NCBI RefSeq assembly: GCF_900090325.1
Contig: NZ_FMHW01000002.1
Span: 7,317,001 to 7,381,000 of the forward strand
Length of the DNA stretch: 64,000 nucleotides
Source: Micromonospora pallida
GTDB taxonomy: Bacteria > Actinomycetota > Actinomycetes > Mycobacteriales > Micromonosporaceae
Direction of reading: 5' to 3'
Numbering within the stretch: the stretch's first letter is position 1; each line of letters begins with the position of its first letter. A model generated the notes under the pieces. The model was given only the letters and a program-made list of their open reading frames with translations. It had not been told where the DNA came from and searched no databases. Shown here in pieces: positions 44,086 through 52,515 of this stretch. The translations under genes were made by a program, and so were the position numbers.

Positions 44086-45651
44086 ATGAGCGTCGTGCCA
44101 CGTCTCGTGGTCGCCGCGCCCTCGTCGGGGCATGGCAAGAACGCCGTCTCGATCGGTCTGGTGGCCGCCTTCCGGAAACGTGGGCTGGACGTCGCCGGGT
44201 TCAAGGTGGGGCCGGACCACGTCGACGCCGGGTACCTCGGGGTGGCCGCCGAGGGGCGGCCTGGCCGCAACCTCGACGCCCGGCTGGTCGGGCCGGAACG
44301 TGTCGCCCCGCTCTTCGCGCACGGGGCGTCCGGGGCGGAGATCGCCCTGGTGCAGGGCACCATGGGCCTCTACGACAGCGTCGTCGGCCCGTCCGAGGTC
44401 GAGTCCACCGCCGCGGTCGCCACCGCGCTGCGCAGCCCGGTGGTGCTGGTGGTCGACGTGTCGGCGATGGGGCAGTCGGTGGCCGCCCTGGTGCACGGCT
44501 TCCGCTCGTACGACGAACTGCTCTGGCTGGGTGGGGTGATCCTGAACCGGGTCGCCTCGCCACGACACGAGCAACTGCTGGGGGAGGCGCTGGACGACAT
44601 CGGCGTACCGGTCTTCGGGACGCTGCGCCCCGGCGACCTGCCCCCGATGTTCCCGGCCCGGTCGTCCGGGCTGGTGCCGGCGCTGACCGGAGACCCGGAG
44701 CTGACCCGGGCGGTCCGGCGACTGGGGGAGGGGATAACCGACCGGGTCGACCTGGACGGACTGCTCGGGCTGGCCCGCTCGGCGCCGCCGCTGGCCGTCG
44801 AGCCCTGGTCACCCGGCGCACCGACCCCCGTCGGACCCTGGTCGCCCGGTGCGCCCGTCGCCCGGCCGGACCGTCCGGTGGTCGCGCTCGCCGGCACCCC
44901 GCGCGGCTGCTACGGGTACGCCGAGACCGCCGAACTGCTCGCCGCCGCCGGGGCCGAGGTGGTCCCCGTGGACCCGCTCCGTGACGAGGTCCTGCCGCCG
45001 GGCGCCGCCGCGCTGGTCGTCGGGGCCGGGCTTCCCGAGGCGTACGGGGAGCAGCTCTCCGCCAACCGGCGGCTCCGCGAGGCGGTGGCGGAGCTGGCCC
45101 GCGCCGGCCGTCCGGTGCTGGCGGAGGGGGCGGGGCTGCTCTGGCTGGCCCGGGAGTGGGACGGCCGGCCGATGTGCGGGGTGCTCGACGCGGCCGGGGT
45201 GACCCGCGACAGCGTGGTGCTCGGCTACCGGGAGGCGACGGCCGCGACGGAGAGCCTGGTGGCGCCCCGGGGCGCGGTGCGTTCCGGCTACAAGCAGCAT
45301 CGGGCCGTGCTGACGCCCCGGGCGGGGGAGCGCCCGGCGTGGAGTTGGCCCGGCGGCACACCGGAGGGGTACGTCTGGTCCGGCGGCTACGGCTCCCAGC
45401 TCGCCCTGCACTGGGCCGGCGCGCCGGAGATCGCCGCCCGACTGGTCGCCGCAGCCGTGGCCGCCGCCCGGCGTGACGTAGCCGGCTCCGGAGCCGCCGC
45501 CCGTACTCCGGCACCGGCCGCTGGAGCCCCGGCCCCGACCGGCTTCGGACCCGCTGGCCAGCGCACCTCGGCACCTGCCGGCTCCAGGCCCGCCGGGCTG
45601 TCGGTCGCCGCTGCGGGCGAGGCGGGCCGCCGGCCCGGGGGCCCGGCGTGA
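44086..45651 (+). CDS. cobB: cobyrinic acid a,c-diamide synthase (CobB/CbiA)
   Basis: This 521-residue enzyme amidates the a and c side chains of (hydrogeno)byrinic or cobyrinic acid. The P-loop is VAAPSSGHGKNAVSIGL, followed by KVGPDHVDAGYL and QGTMGLYDS. The glutaminase domain has the nucleophile region PVLAEGAGLLWL, where the usual GGxMYL Cys is not obvious, and late GYKQHRAVL and EGYVWSGGYGSQLALHW. Two WSPGAP copies sit in the linker, and 60 disordered Pro/Ala residues extend the C-terminus. GGAGGA precedes the ATG at 44086. The stop overlaps the acetyltransferase start. Confidence 0.93.
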   Translation: MSVVPRLVVAAPSSGHGKNAVSIGLVAAFRKRGLDVAGFKVGPDHVDAGYLGVAAEGRPGRNLDARLVGPERVAPLFAHGASGAEIALVQGTMGLYDSVVGPSEVESTAAVATALRSPVVLVVDVSAMGQSVAALVHGFRSYDELLWLGGVILNRVASPRHEQLLGEALDDIGVPVFGTLRPGDLPPMFPARSSGLVPALTGDPELTRAVRRLGEGITDRVDLDGLLGLARSAPPLAVEPWSPGAPTPVGPWSPGAPVARPDRPVVALAGTPRGCYGYAETAELLAAAGAEVVPVDPLRDEVLPPGAAALVVGAGLPEAYGEQLSANRRLREAVAELARAGRPVLAEGAGLLWLAREWDGRPMCGVLDAAGVTRDSVVLGYREATAATESLVAPRGAVRSGYKQHRAVLTPRAGERPAWSWPGGTPEGYVWSGGYGSQLALHWAGAPEIAARLVAAAVAAARRDVAGSGAAARTPAPAAGAPAPTGFGPAGQRTSAPAGSRPAGLSVAAAGEAGRRPGGPA

Positions 45652-46217
45652 TCGGCCAGGTCGCGGTGCGCCGCTTCCCGGGGCTGACCGTCTCCACCCC
45701 GCGTACGGAGGTGCGCCGGCACACCCCGTTGGACGCCGAACCGGTCTCGGCGATCTTCGCGGACCGGTTGACCCAGCGCTGGCTGCCGATCGCCGACGAG
45801 GCGGGGCAGATCGACGGGCTGTCCTGGTGCACCGACCTGGCCCGGCAGCGGCGGGACAGCGGCGACGGCGACCACTTCGCGGTGGTACGCCGGGAGGACG
45901 TCCGGGTGATCGGCTGCCTCTGGACCAAGCGGACCGACTGGGCGGCCCGGCTCACCGAGATCTCGTACGCGATGGCGCCGGAGGCGCGCGGGTTCGGCCT
46001 GGCGGCGGAGGCGGTCCTCGCGCTGGCCATCGCGCTGATCATGGAGCACGGGTTCCAGCGGGTCGAGCTGCGGGTGGCCCCGGGCAATGTGGCGTCCCGC
46101 CGGGTGGCCGAGAAGGCCGGGTTCAGCTACGAGGGACTGCTGCGTAACGCTGGCTACGTCCGGGGCAACCGCGTCGACCTCGAACTCTGGTCCTTCGTCA
46201 CCGCCGACCTCCGCTGA
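45648..46217 (+). CDS. GNAT-family N-acetyltransferase (RimJ/RimL type)
   Basis: This 189-residue acetyltransferase has the acetyl-CoA-binding region SYAMAPEARGFGLAAEAVLA and the late RVELRVAPGNVASRRVAEKA, both standard in the RimJ/RimL group. Targets could be a protein N-terminus or a small amine. It starts at GTG 45648, overlapping the cobB stop by 4 bases, so it is translated with cobB. The coupling to a cobalamin enzyme has no obvious meaning. The downstream 110 bases are C-rich repeats, then a strong hairpin. Confidence 0.88.
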   Translation: MIGQVAVRRFPGLTVSTPRTEVRRHTPLDAEPVSAIFADRLTQRWLPIADEAGQIDGLSWCTDLARQRRDSGDGDHFAVVRREDVRVIGCLWTKRTDWAARLTEISYAMAPEARGFGLAAEAVLALAIALIMEHGFQRVELRVAPGNVASRRVAEKAGFSYEGLLRNAGYVRGNRVDLELWSFVTADLR

Positions 46218-46351
46218 CCGCCCGCCTGCCGGGCCCTCCGGCCCTCCCCGCCTGGCCTTTCGCCCCGCCTGGCCGCCCCGCCTGGCCGCCCCGCCCTCCG
46301 GCCCGCCTGCTCTCCCCGCCCGGCACTCCGGCCCTCCCGGCCGGACCGGGG

Positions 46352-46383
46352 AAGGCTGGCGGGGGCGCCAACCCGCCAGCCTT
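46352..46383. terminator. bidirectional terminator hairpin
   Basis: A perfect 12-bp stem (46352-46363 with 46372-46383) and 8-base loop lie between the convergent acetyltransferase and penicillin-binding protein genes, 10 bases from the latter's stop. Confidence 0.85.
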
Positions 46384-46393
46384 CCGGACGGCA

Positions 46394-48526
46394 TCAGCCG
46401 ACGAGGCGGTCCGGAGGTGGGGTGAAGTTGCGGACGGGCTGGTCCTTGAGGGCGTCGCGCAGGGTCTGGGCGACCGCGTTGATCGGTTTCTGCGACTGGC
46501 CGTCACCGACCGCGTTGAACGGGTTGTCCGGGTCGGCGATGAAGCTCGCCGCCGCCAGCTCCGGGGTGTAGCCGACGAACCAGGCGGACCGGGTGCTGTC
46601 GGTCGTACCGGTCTTGCCGGCCACCGGGCGGCCGACGGTGCCCCGGACGCTGTCCGCGGTCGACCAGCCCCCGCACCCGCCCCGGGCCGGCGAGTCGCCG
46701 GTGGGGCAGCGGGCGGCGTCGGTGGCGGCGCGGGCCGCGCCGGCGTCCACCACCTGCCGGCAGCGCGGCTTCGCCACCTCCCGGGTCAGCCCGGACGGGG
46801 TCCGGTAGGTCGCCGGGGTGCCGTCCCGGGTGGTGATCGAGAGCACCGGGATCGCCTCGCAGTACCGGCCGTCGGCGGCGATGGCCCCGTACGCGTTGGC
46901 CAGCTCCAGCGGCGTCGCGTCGGAGACGCCGAGGGTGAACGCGCCCCACGTCTTGGCCTTCTCCGGCGACGCGTGGTGCCGGTCGACGTCGGTACGCCAG
47001 CGCAGCCCGAGCTGCTCGGCCAGCCGGACCGCCCGGTCCGCGCCGACCCGCTCCTCCAGCCAGACGAAGTACGTGTTGACCGACTTGCCGAAGCCGGACC
47101 ACATGGTCTGCGTACCGCTCATCGCTCCACTCGCGTTCGACGGCGCCCAGCCGTCGTAGATCTCGGAGCGGTACCTGTGCGGGGCGTTGAACGAGGTGGA
47201 GAGCGGCATCCCGGCGTCCAGCGCGGCGAGCATCGGGAACATCTTGAACGTCGAACCGGCCTGGTAGCCGGGAAGGCTGCCGCCACCGAGCAGCGGGGCG
47301 ACCGTGTTCGGGAAGTTGGCCTTGACCTTCGGGTCGGCCTCCGGGTTGGAGGTGGGCGGATTCTCGCTGGTGTCCAGGGAGTACGTCCGGTTCACCGCCA
47401 TCGCCTTCACCCGGCCGGTGCCCGGCTCGGCGACGACCAGCCCGTGCGCGTACGGGCTGCCGGTGCTGCCCTCCGCGTCGATGTTCTGCTCGGCGGCCTT
47501 CTGGATCTTCGGGTCGATGCTGAGCACGATCCGGTAGCCGCCCCGGCGTAGCTCGTCGATGCGTTCCAGTCGGTTCTCGCCGAACGCGGGCTGGGCGCTC
47601 CACCAGTTCTTCAGGTAGTCGCAGGCGAAGCCGAGGCTGTTGTGCTGCTGCGGGATCGAGGCGCAGTCGTTGCGCGGGTCGCTCTGGTCTATCCGCAGCG
47701 GTTCCGTGCTGGCCTGCGCGGCGGCCTCCGGCGAGAGGTAGCCGAGCTGGCTCATCCGGGTCAGCACGTAGTTGCGGCGGCCGGTCGCGTCCTTCTGGTC
47801 GGAGGTGACCGGGTCGTACTCGGACGGGGACTTGACCAGGCCGGCCAGGGTGGCGGACTCGACCGGGGTCAGGTCCTTCGGCTTCTTCGAGAAGAAGATC
47901 TGCGCGGCGGCGTAGATACCGTACGCCCGGTGGCCGAAGTAGGCCGAGTTCAGGTAGCGCTCGAGGATGTCCTCCTTCGACATCTGCTTCTCGACGTCGA
48001 GGGCGAGCCGCATCTCCCTGACCTTGCGGATGCTGGTCTGGGCGGTGGCCGCCTGCACCTCGTGCGGTGTCGTGGCGCTGTCCCGCAGGGCCATCCGGAC
48101 GTACTGCATGGTGAGCGTCGATGCGCCCTGGGAGACCCCACCGGACTGGGAGTTGGCGACGAACGCCCGGACCACACCCTTCGGGTCCACGCCCCGGTGC
48201 TGGTAGAAGCGATTGTCCTCGGCGGCGACCATGGCGTGCTGCATGCTCGGCGCGATGTCCTTGAGTTTCGTGTACTGCCGGTACTCCTCGTAGAACATGG
48301 TCAGCACGGTCTTGCCGTCGGCGGCGTAGAGGTAGGACGTCTCGGCGGGCAGCGTGGTGCGCAGCAGGTCGGCCTTGTGCTCGGAGAACTCCGCGCCGGC
48401 CTGCGCGCCGATGCCGGCGGCGGCGACGATCGGATACGCCACGGCCGCCGTGATGATCCCGGCGATCAGCCCGGCGCGGAGGAGAGGGACACAACGACCA
48501 AGGGAAGCAAGGGGTCGGATGCTCAC
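46394..48526 (-). CDS. bifunctional penicillin-binding protein (GT51 transglycosylase / transpeptidase)
   Basis: This 710-residue class A penicillin-binding protein polymerises and cross-links peptidoglycan. An N-terminal membrane anchor (LIAGIITAAVAYPIVAAAG) is followed by the GT51 domain (MVAAEDNRFYQHRGVDPKG, SQGASTLTMQYVR, KEDILERYLNSAYFG, AAAQIFF). The transpeptidase domain has SxxK in AGSTFKMFP, SxN in GKSVNTYF and KTGTT. The GTG at 48526 lacks a strong ribosome site. The upstream region is unusually AT-rich (CTCTTAACGGG, AATTATGAATACG). It is divergent from cobC. Confidence 0.95.
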   Translation of the reverse strand: MSIRPLASLGRCVPLLRAGLIAGIITAAVAYPIVAAAGIGAQAGAEFSEHKADLLRTTLPAETSYLYAADGKTVLTMFYEEYRQYTKLKDIAPSMQHAMVAAEDNRFYQHRGVDPKGVVRAFVANSQSGGVSQGASTLTMQYVRMALRDSATTPHEVQAATAQTSIRKVREMRLALDVEKQMSKEDILERYLNSAYFGHRAYGIYAAAQIFFSKKPKDLTPVESATLAGLVKSPSEYDPVTSDQKDATGRRNYVLTRMSQLGYLSPEAAAQASTEPLRIDQSDPRNDCASIPQQHNSLGFACDYLKNWWSAQPAFGENRLERIDELRRGGYRIVLSIDPKIQKAAEQNIDAEGSTGSPYAHGLVVAEPGTGRVKAMAVNRTYSLDTSENPPTSNPEADPKVKANFPNTVAPLLGGGSLPGYQAGSTFKMFPMLAALDAGMPLSTSFNAPHRYRSEIYDGWAPSNASGAMSGTQTMWSGFGKSVNTYFVWLEERVGADRAVRLAEQLGLRWRTDVDRHHASPEKAKTWGAFTLGVSDATPLELANAYGAIAADGRYCEAIPVLSITTRDGTPATYRTPSGLTREVAKPRCRQVVDAGAARAATDAARCPTGDSPARGGCGGWSTADSVRGTVGRPVAGKTGTTDSTRSAWFVGYTPELAAASFIADPDNPFNAVGDGQSQKPINAVAQTLRDALKDQPVRNFTPPPDRLVG

Positions 48527-48669
48527 GCCGTCAAGCTATGACATATCCCGTTAAGAGATGAGTCGTATTCATAATTCTCTCGAGGGATTTTCGGCCCCGG
48601 GAGGGTGACCTGCGGCGGTGGTGACGCGCCACACTCTCCGATGCGCTGTCCCGCGCGCCGGCTTCCCGG

Positions 48670-48675
48670 CAGGAT
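48670..48675 (+). promoter_or_regulatory. -10-like element CAGGAT, leaderless-type
   Basis: CAGGAT ends 7 bases before the cobC ATG at 48683, the probable promoter for the cobC-cobT-cobA run. Confidence 0.45.
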
Positions 48676-48682
48676 CGCGGGC

Positions 48683-49768
48683 ATGCGTGGTCAGCCGATC
48701 GGAGCGCCTGTGGGCGTCGTGCCGGAACCCGACCTCGGTCACCACGGTGACGCCGAGGTCGGCGACGGCCTGGTCGACCTCGCGGTCAACGTCCGTCAGG
48801 CCCCGATGCCGCCCTGGCTGGCCGAGCCCGTCGCCGCCGCCCTGGGCGACCTCGCCCGCTATCCCGACCCGGTCCCGGCCCGGGCGGCGGTCGCCGCCCG
48901 GCACCGCCGGCCCCCGGCGGAGGTCCTGCTCACCGCCGGGGCCGCCGAGGGCTTCGTGCTGATCGCGCAGGCGTTGCGCGGGGTACGCCGACCGGTGGTG
49001 GTGCATCCACAGTTCACCGAGCCGGAGGCCGCGCTCGCCGCCGCCGGTCACCGGGTGGAGCGGGTGCTGCTCGACGCGGCCGACGGGTTCCGGCTCGACC
49101 CGGCCCGGGTGCCCGCCGACGCCGACCTGGTGGTGATCGGCAACCCCACCAACCCGACCTCGGTGCTGCACCCGGCCGACACGATCGCCGCGCTGGCCCG
49201 CCCCGGTCGGGTCCTGGTGGTGGACGAGGCGTTCGCCGACACCACCGCCGTACCGGGTGTGCCGGGCGAGCCGGAGTCGCTCGCCAGCCGGCGCGACCTG
49301 CCCGGCCTGCTGGTGCTCCGCAGCCTCACCAAGACCTGGGGACTGGCCGGGCTGCGGATCGGCTACCTGCTCGGCGCGGCCGACCTGCTGGCCCGGCTCG
49401 CGCGGGTCCAGCCGCTCTGGGCGGTCTCCACCCCGGCGCTGGCCGCCGCGACGGCCTGTGCCGCACCGGAAGCGGTCGCCGCCGAACGCGCCATCGCCGC
49501 GCGCCTGGCCACCGACCGCGACCACCTGGTGGCCCGCCTCGCCGCCCTGCCCGGCGTACGCGTCGCGGGCCGTCCGGCCAGCGCGTTCGTACTCTTGGAG
49601 ATCACCGGCGCGGACCGGATCCGGCTCGCCCTGCGCGAGCGGGGCTGGGCGGTGCGCCGGGGCGACACCTTCCCCGGGCTCGGCCCGGACTGGCTGCGGG
49701 TGGCGGTCCGCGACCCGCGGACCACCGACGCGTTCACCGAGGTACTGGCGGAGATCCTGGAGGCTTAA
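48683..49768 (+). CDS. cobC: aminotransferase-fold cobalamin biosynthesis protein (CobC, threonine-phosphate decarboxylase type)
   Basis: This 361-residue PLP enzyme has fold type I. The Schiff-base Lys lies in LRSLTKTWGLAGLRIGYL, preceded by LVVDEAFAD, VIGNPTNPTSVLHP and LTAGAAEGFVLIAQAL. In Salmonella the CobD homologue of this class decarboxylates threonine phosphate to aminopropanol phosphate. Placement directly before cobT supports the cobalamin role over a histidinol-phosphate aminotransferase role. The next start is 2 bases after its stop. Confidence 0.88.
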   Translation: MRGQPIGAPVGVVPEPDLGHHGDAEVGDGLVDLAVNVRQAPMPPWLAEPVAAALGDLARYPDPVPARAAVAARHRRPPAEVLLTAGAAEGFVLIAQALRGVRRPVVVHPQFTEPEAALAAAGHRVERVLLDAADGFRLDPARVPADADLVVIGNPTNPTSVLHPADTIAALARPGRVLVVDEAFADTTAVPGVPGEPESLASRRDLPGLLVLRSLTKTWGLAGLRIGYLLGAADLLARLARVQPLWAVSTPALAAATACAAPEAVAAERAIAARLATDRDHLVARLAALPGVRVAGRPASAFVLLEITGADRIRLALRERGWAVRRGDTFPGLGPDWLRVAVRDPRTTDAFTEVLAEILEA

Positions 49769-49770
49769 CG

Positions 49771-50910
49771 GTGGAGACCACGATCGCGGCGATCGGCCCG
49801 CTCGACGAGGCGGCCATGGCCGCCGCCCGAGACCTTCAGGCCCGGCTGACCAAGCCGGCCGGCTCTCTCGGCACCCTGGAGGAGCTTTCGGTACGCCTCG
49901 CCGGGCTGGCCGGCGCCTGCCCGCCGCCGCTGCCCGAACCGGCGGCGGTGGCGATCTTCGCGGGCGACCACGGCGTCCACGCCCAGGGTGTCACTCCCTG
50001 GCCGCAGGAGGTCACCGCCCAGATGATCGGCAACTTCCTGGCCGGCGGGGCGGTGGTGAACGCCTTCGCCCGCCAGGCCGGTGCTTCGGTGACCGTGGTC
50101 GACGTGGGCGTGGCCACCCCGCTGCCCGTGTCCGGCCCGCCGCCGGCCGCCGACGCGTCACCCGGTTCACCGGCGGTCGCTGACGTGCTTCCCGGCGTAC
50201 CGGCGACCGGGGCCGGGATCGACGCGCCCCGGCTGGTGGCGGCGAAGGTCCGCGCCGGCACCCGGGACCTGACCGTCACCGCCGCCCTCACCCGGGACGA
50301 GGCACGGGCGGCGGTGGAGACCGGGATCCGGGTCGCCGACGAGTTGATCGCGGCGGGGGCGGGCATCCTGCTCACCGGCGACATGGGCATCGGCAACACC
50401 ACTCCGTCGGCCGCCCTGGTCGCCGCCTTCACCGGGAGCGACCCGGCCGAGGTTACCGGTCGCGGCACCGGCGTCGACGACGAGACGTACCAGCGGAAGG
50501 TGGACGTGGTGCGGCGCGCGCTGCGCCGGCACCAGCCCGAACCGGCCGACCCGCTCGGCGTGCTCGCCGCCGTCGGCGGCCTGGAACACGCCGCGCTGAC
50601 CGGGCTGATCCTGGCCGCGGCGGCCCGCCGGACCCCGGTGCTGCTGGACGGGGTGATCGCGGTCTCCGCCGCGCTCGCCGCCGCCGCGTTCACCCCGCAC
50701 GCGGTGGGCGCGATGATCGCCGGGCACCGGTCCGCCGAGCCGGGAGCCACCGTCGCACTGCGTCACCTCGGCCTCGACCCCCTGGTCGACCTGGGGCTGC
50801 GCCTCGGCGAGGGGACCGGCGCGCTGCTCGCCCTGCCGGTGGTGACCGGGGCGGCCCGGGTACTGCATGAGGTGGCCACCTTCGACGCGGCAGGAGTGGC
50901 CGAGAAATGA
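49771..50910 (+). CDS. cobT: nicotinate-nucleotide:dimethylbenzimidazole phosphoribosyltransferase
   Basis: This 379-residue enzyme makes alpha-ribazole phosphate, activating the lower ligand of cobalamin. Conserved blocks are LTKPAGSLGTLEEL, FAGDHGVHAQGVTPWPQEVT, TGDMGIGNTTPSAAL, GRGTGVDDETYQRK, LLDGVIAVSAALAA and LGLRLGEGTGALLALPV, with Glu in the last as catalytic base. A 35-residue Pro/Ala insert follows GVATPLPV. The start is GTG at 49771, two bases after cobC. Its stop overlaps a 12-codon mini-ORF (ATGA). Confidence 0.95.
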   Translation: METTIAAIGPLDEAAMAAARDLQARLTKPAGSLGTLEELSVRLAGLAGACPPPLPEPAAVAIFAGDHGVHAQGVTPWPQEVTAQMIGNFLAGGAVVNAFARQAGASVTVVDVGVATPLPVSGPPPAADASPGSPAVADVLPGVPATGAGIDAPRLVAAKVRAGTRDLTVTAALTRDEARAAVETGIRVADELIAAGAGILLTGDMGIGNTTPSAALVAAFTGSDPAEVTGRGTGVDDETYQRKVDVVRRALRRHQPEPADPLGVLAAVGGLEHAALTGLILAAAARRTPVLLDGVIAVSAALAAAAFTPHAVGAMIAGHRSAEPGATVALRHLGLDPLVDLGLRLGEGTGALLALPVVTGAARVLHEVATFDAAGVAEK

Positions 50911-50945
50911 GCGAGCAGGGCGAGCGAAGCGAGGCGGCGGCGTGA
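50907..50945 (+). CDS. 12-residue mini-ORF in repeat, coupled to cobT
   Basis: ATG at 50907 overlaps the cobT stop (ATGA) and encodes MSEQGERSEAAA. Its TGA overlaps the next GTG at 50942. It probably exists to carry ribosomes onward rather than to make a functional peptide. Confidence 0.35.
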   Translation: MSEQGERSEAAA

Positions 50946-51025
50946 GCGAGCAGGGCGAGCGAACCATGGGGCTCAGTAGCGGGGCGCCTCGCGCTGCCGG
51001 GGAGCGAAGCGAGGCGGCGGCGTGA
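50908..51025 (+). repeat. 35-bp direct repeat between cobT and cobA, second copy interrupted
   Basis: Copy one is 50908-50942, beginning TGAGCGAGCAGGGCGAGCGA and ending GAGGCGGCGGCG. Copy two begins at 50943, breaks after 21 bases, and resumes after a 38-base insert at 51002. A third TGAGCGAG begins at 51023 inside cobA. Confidence 0.9.
50942..51025 (+). CDS. 27-residue mini-ORF in repeat, coupled to cobA
   Basis: GTG at 50942 overlaps the previous TGA. The peptide begins (V/M)SEQGERTMGLSSGAP and ends GERSEAAA. Its TGA at 51023 overlaps the cobA GTG (GTGA). Confidence 0.35.
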   Translation: MSEQGERTMGLSSGAPRAAGERSEAAA

Positions 51026-52248
51026 GCGAGAATCCGTACCCGCTGGGGTTGCGGCTGGCCGGTCGGCGGGTGGTCGTGGTCGGCGGTGGCACGGTCGCCA
51101 CCCGCCGGGTGCCGGCGCTGCTGGACGCCGGCGCGGACGTCCTGCTGGTCGCCCCGGAACTCACCCCGGCGCTGCGGGCGCACGTCGACGCCGGCCGGCT
51201 GCACTGGGAGCCGCGTCGGTTCGTCCCGGCCGACCTGAACGGGGCGTGGCTGGTCCAGGTGGCCGTGGACGACCGGGCCGCCGCGGCGGCGGTCAGTGCC
51301 GTCGCCGCCGAACGTCGGATCTTCTGCGTACGCGCCGACGACCGGTTCGCCGCCACCGCCTGGACCCCCGCGGTCACCCGGCACGGCCCGGTCACCGTCG
51401 GCGTGCTCGGCGGCGGCGACCCGCACCGGTCCCGGGCGACCCGGGACGCTGTCCGCGACCTGCTGGACGGCCCGGACAGCCCGCTGCGACCGGAGGCGGG
51501 GACGGGGACACGGCGGCGGGCCGGACAGGTGGCCCTGGTCGGGGCGGGACCGGGCGACCCGGAGCTGATCACCCTCCGGGGCTGGCGGCTGCTCGCCGAG
51601 GCGGACGTGGTGATCGCCGACCGGCTGGTGCCCGGGCTGCTCCTCGACGAACTGCACCCCGACGTGGAACTGGTCGACGCCTCGAAGATCCCGTACGGGC
51701 CGTCTCGGGCCCAGGAGGAGATCAACCGGATCCTCGTGGAGCGGGCGTCGGCCGGCGCGTTCGTGGTCCGGCTCAAGGGCGGTGACCCGTACGTCTTCGG
51801 CCGGGGCGGCGAGGAACTGCTGGCCTGCGCGGCGGCCGGTGTGCCGGTGACCGTGGTGCCCGGGGTGACCAGCTCGATCGCGGTTCCGGCGTTGGCCGGC
51901 ATCCCGGTCACCCACCGGGGGGTGGCCCACGAGTTCACCGTGGTCTCCGGGCACCTCGCGCCGGAGCATCCGGAGTCCCGGGTGAACTGGCCGGCGCTCG
52001 CCGCGCTGCGTGGCACGCTGGTGATCCTGATGGGCCTGAAGAACCTGTCGGCGATCACCGCCACCCTGCTCGCGCACGGCCGTGATCCGGCCACCCCGGC
52101 GGCTGTGGTGCAGGAGGGCACCACCAGCGCCCAGCGCACCATCCACTCCACCCTCGCCACCGTGGCGGCCGACGCGGCGGCTGCCGGTCTGCGTCCCCCC
52201 GCCGTGGTGGTCCTCGGCGACGTCGTCTCCGCCCTGCCCCACCCCTGA
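51022..52248 (+). CDS. cobA: uroporphyrinogen-III C-methyltransferase fused to precorrin-2 dehydrogenase-like domain
   Basis: This 408-residue protein has an N-terminal CysG-B-type domain (residues 5-150: LAGRRVVVVGGGTVATRRVP, FCVRADD), which oxidises precorrin-2 and inserts iron. Its C-terminal SAM-dependent methyltransferase (from about 165) has VALVGAGPGDPELITLRG, VIADRLV, RLKGGDPYVFGRGGEEL, VVPGVTSSIAVPA and GIPVTHRG. Together they lead from uroporphyrinogen III to precorrin-2 or sirohaem. The GTG start lies inside the repeat that links it to cobT. The stop lies in an 18-bp duplication. Confidence 0.94.
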   Translation: MSENPYPLGLRLAGRRVVVVGGGTVATRRVPALLDAGADVLLVAPELTPALRAHVDAGRLHWEPRRFVPADLNGAWLVQVAVDDRAAAAAVSAVAAERRIFCVRADDRFAATAWTPAVTRHGPVTVGVLGGGDPHRSRATRDAVRDLLDGPDSPLRPEAGTGTRRRAGQVALVGAGPGDPELITLRGWRLLAEADVVIADRLVPGLLLDELHPDVELVDASKIPYGPSRAQEEINRILVERASAGAFVVRLKGGDPYVFGRGGEELLACAAAGVPVTVVPGVTSSIAVPALAGIPVTHRGVAHEFTVVSGHLAPEHPESRVNWPALAALRGTLVILMGLKNLSAITATLLAHGRDPATPAAVVQEGTTSAQRTIHSTLATVAADAAAAGLRPPAVVVLGDVVSALPHP

Positions 52249-52275
52249 CCCCGGCCCCACCCCTGACCCCGGCCC
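52240..52275. repeat. 18-bp tandem duplication across the cobA stop
   Basis: CACCCCTGACCCCGGCCC occurs at 52240-52257 and 52258-52275, and TGA in the first copy is the cobA stop codon. Confidence 0.95.
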
Positions 52276-52327
52276 GGCCCCGCCCGCCCGGCCCGCCTGT
52301 CCGGGCCGGCTTGTCCGGGTCGCCATC

Positions 52328-52376
52328 TCGCCGAAATGGCGGTGTCCGAAGCCCTGCGACACCCCCGTTTCGGCGA
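52328..52376. terminator. long imperfect hairpin after cobA
   Basis: A 19-bp stem with two mismatches (52328-52346 with 52358-52376) and an 11-base loop lie between convergent cobA and the otsB fusion. A 16-bp direct repeat (52381-52396, 52426-52441) follows. Confidence 0.6.
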
Positions 52377-52468
52377 AATGGAGTCGATCACGGGGCCGAG
52401 AGGCCGGCGGGCGGCGCGCGGGGCGGAGTCGATCACGGGGCGGGGGGCGCGTAGGGCGGAGACGACGA

Positions 52469-52502
52469 ACGGCGGCGGGGGACCGGAGTCCCCCGCCGCC
52501 GT
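52469..52502 (-). terminator. terminator hairpin of the trehalose operon
   Basis: A perfect 15-bp stem (52469-52483 with 52488-52502) and 4-base loop lie 14 bases past the stop of the otsB-GH15 gene. Confidence 0.9.
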
Positions 52503-52515
52503 CGGTCGGGTCGGG

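Noticed and set aside
46220..46345. Coding region in the C-rich repeat between the GNAT and PBP genes
   Set aside because: The stretch is low-complexity CCGCCTGGCC-type repeat. Open frames are Pro/Ala/Gly strings with no start signal.
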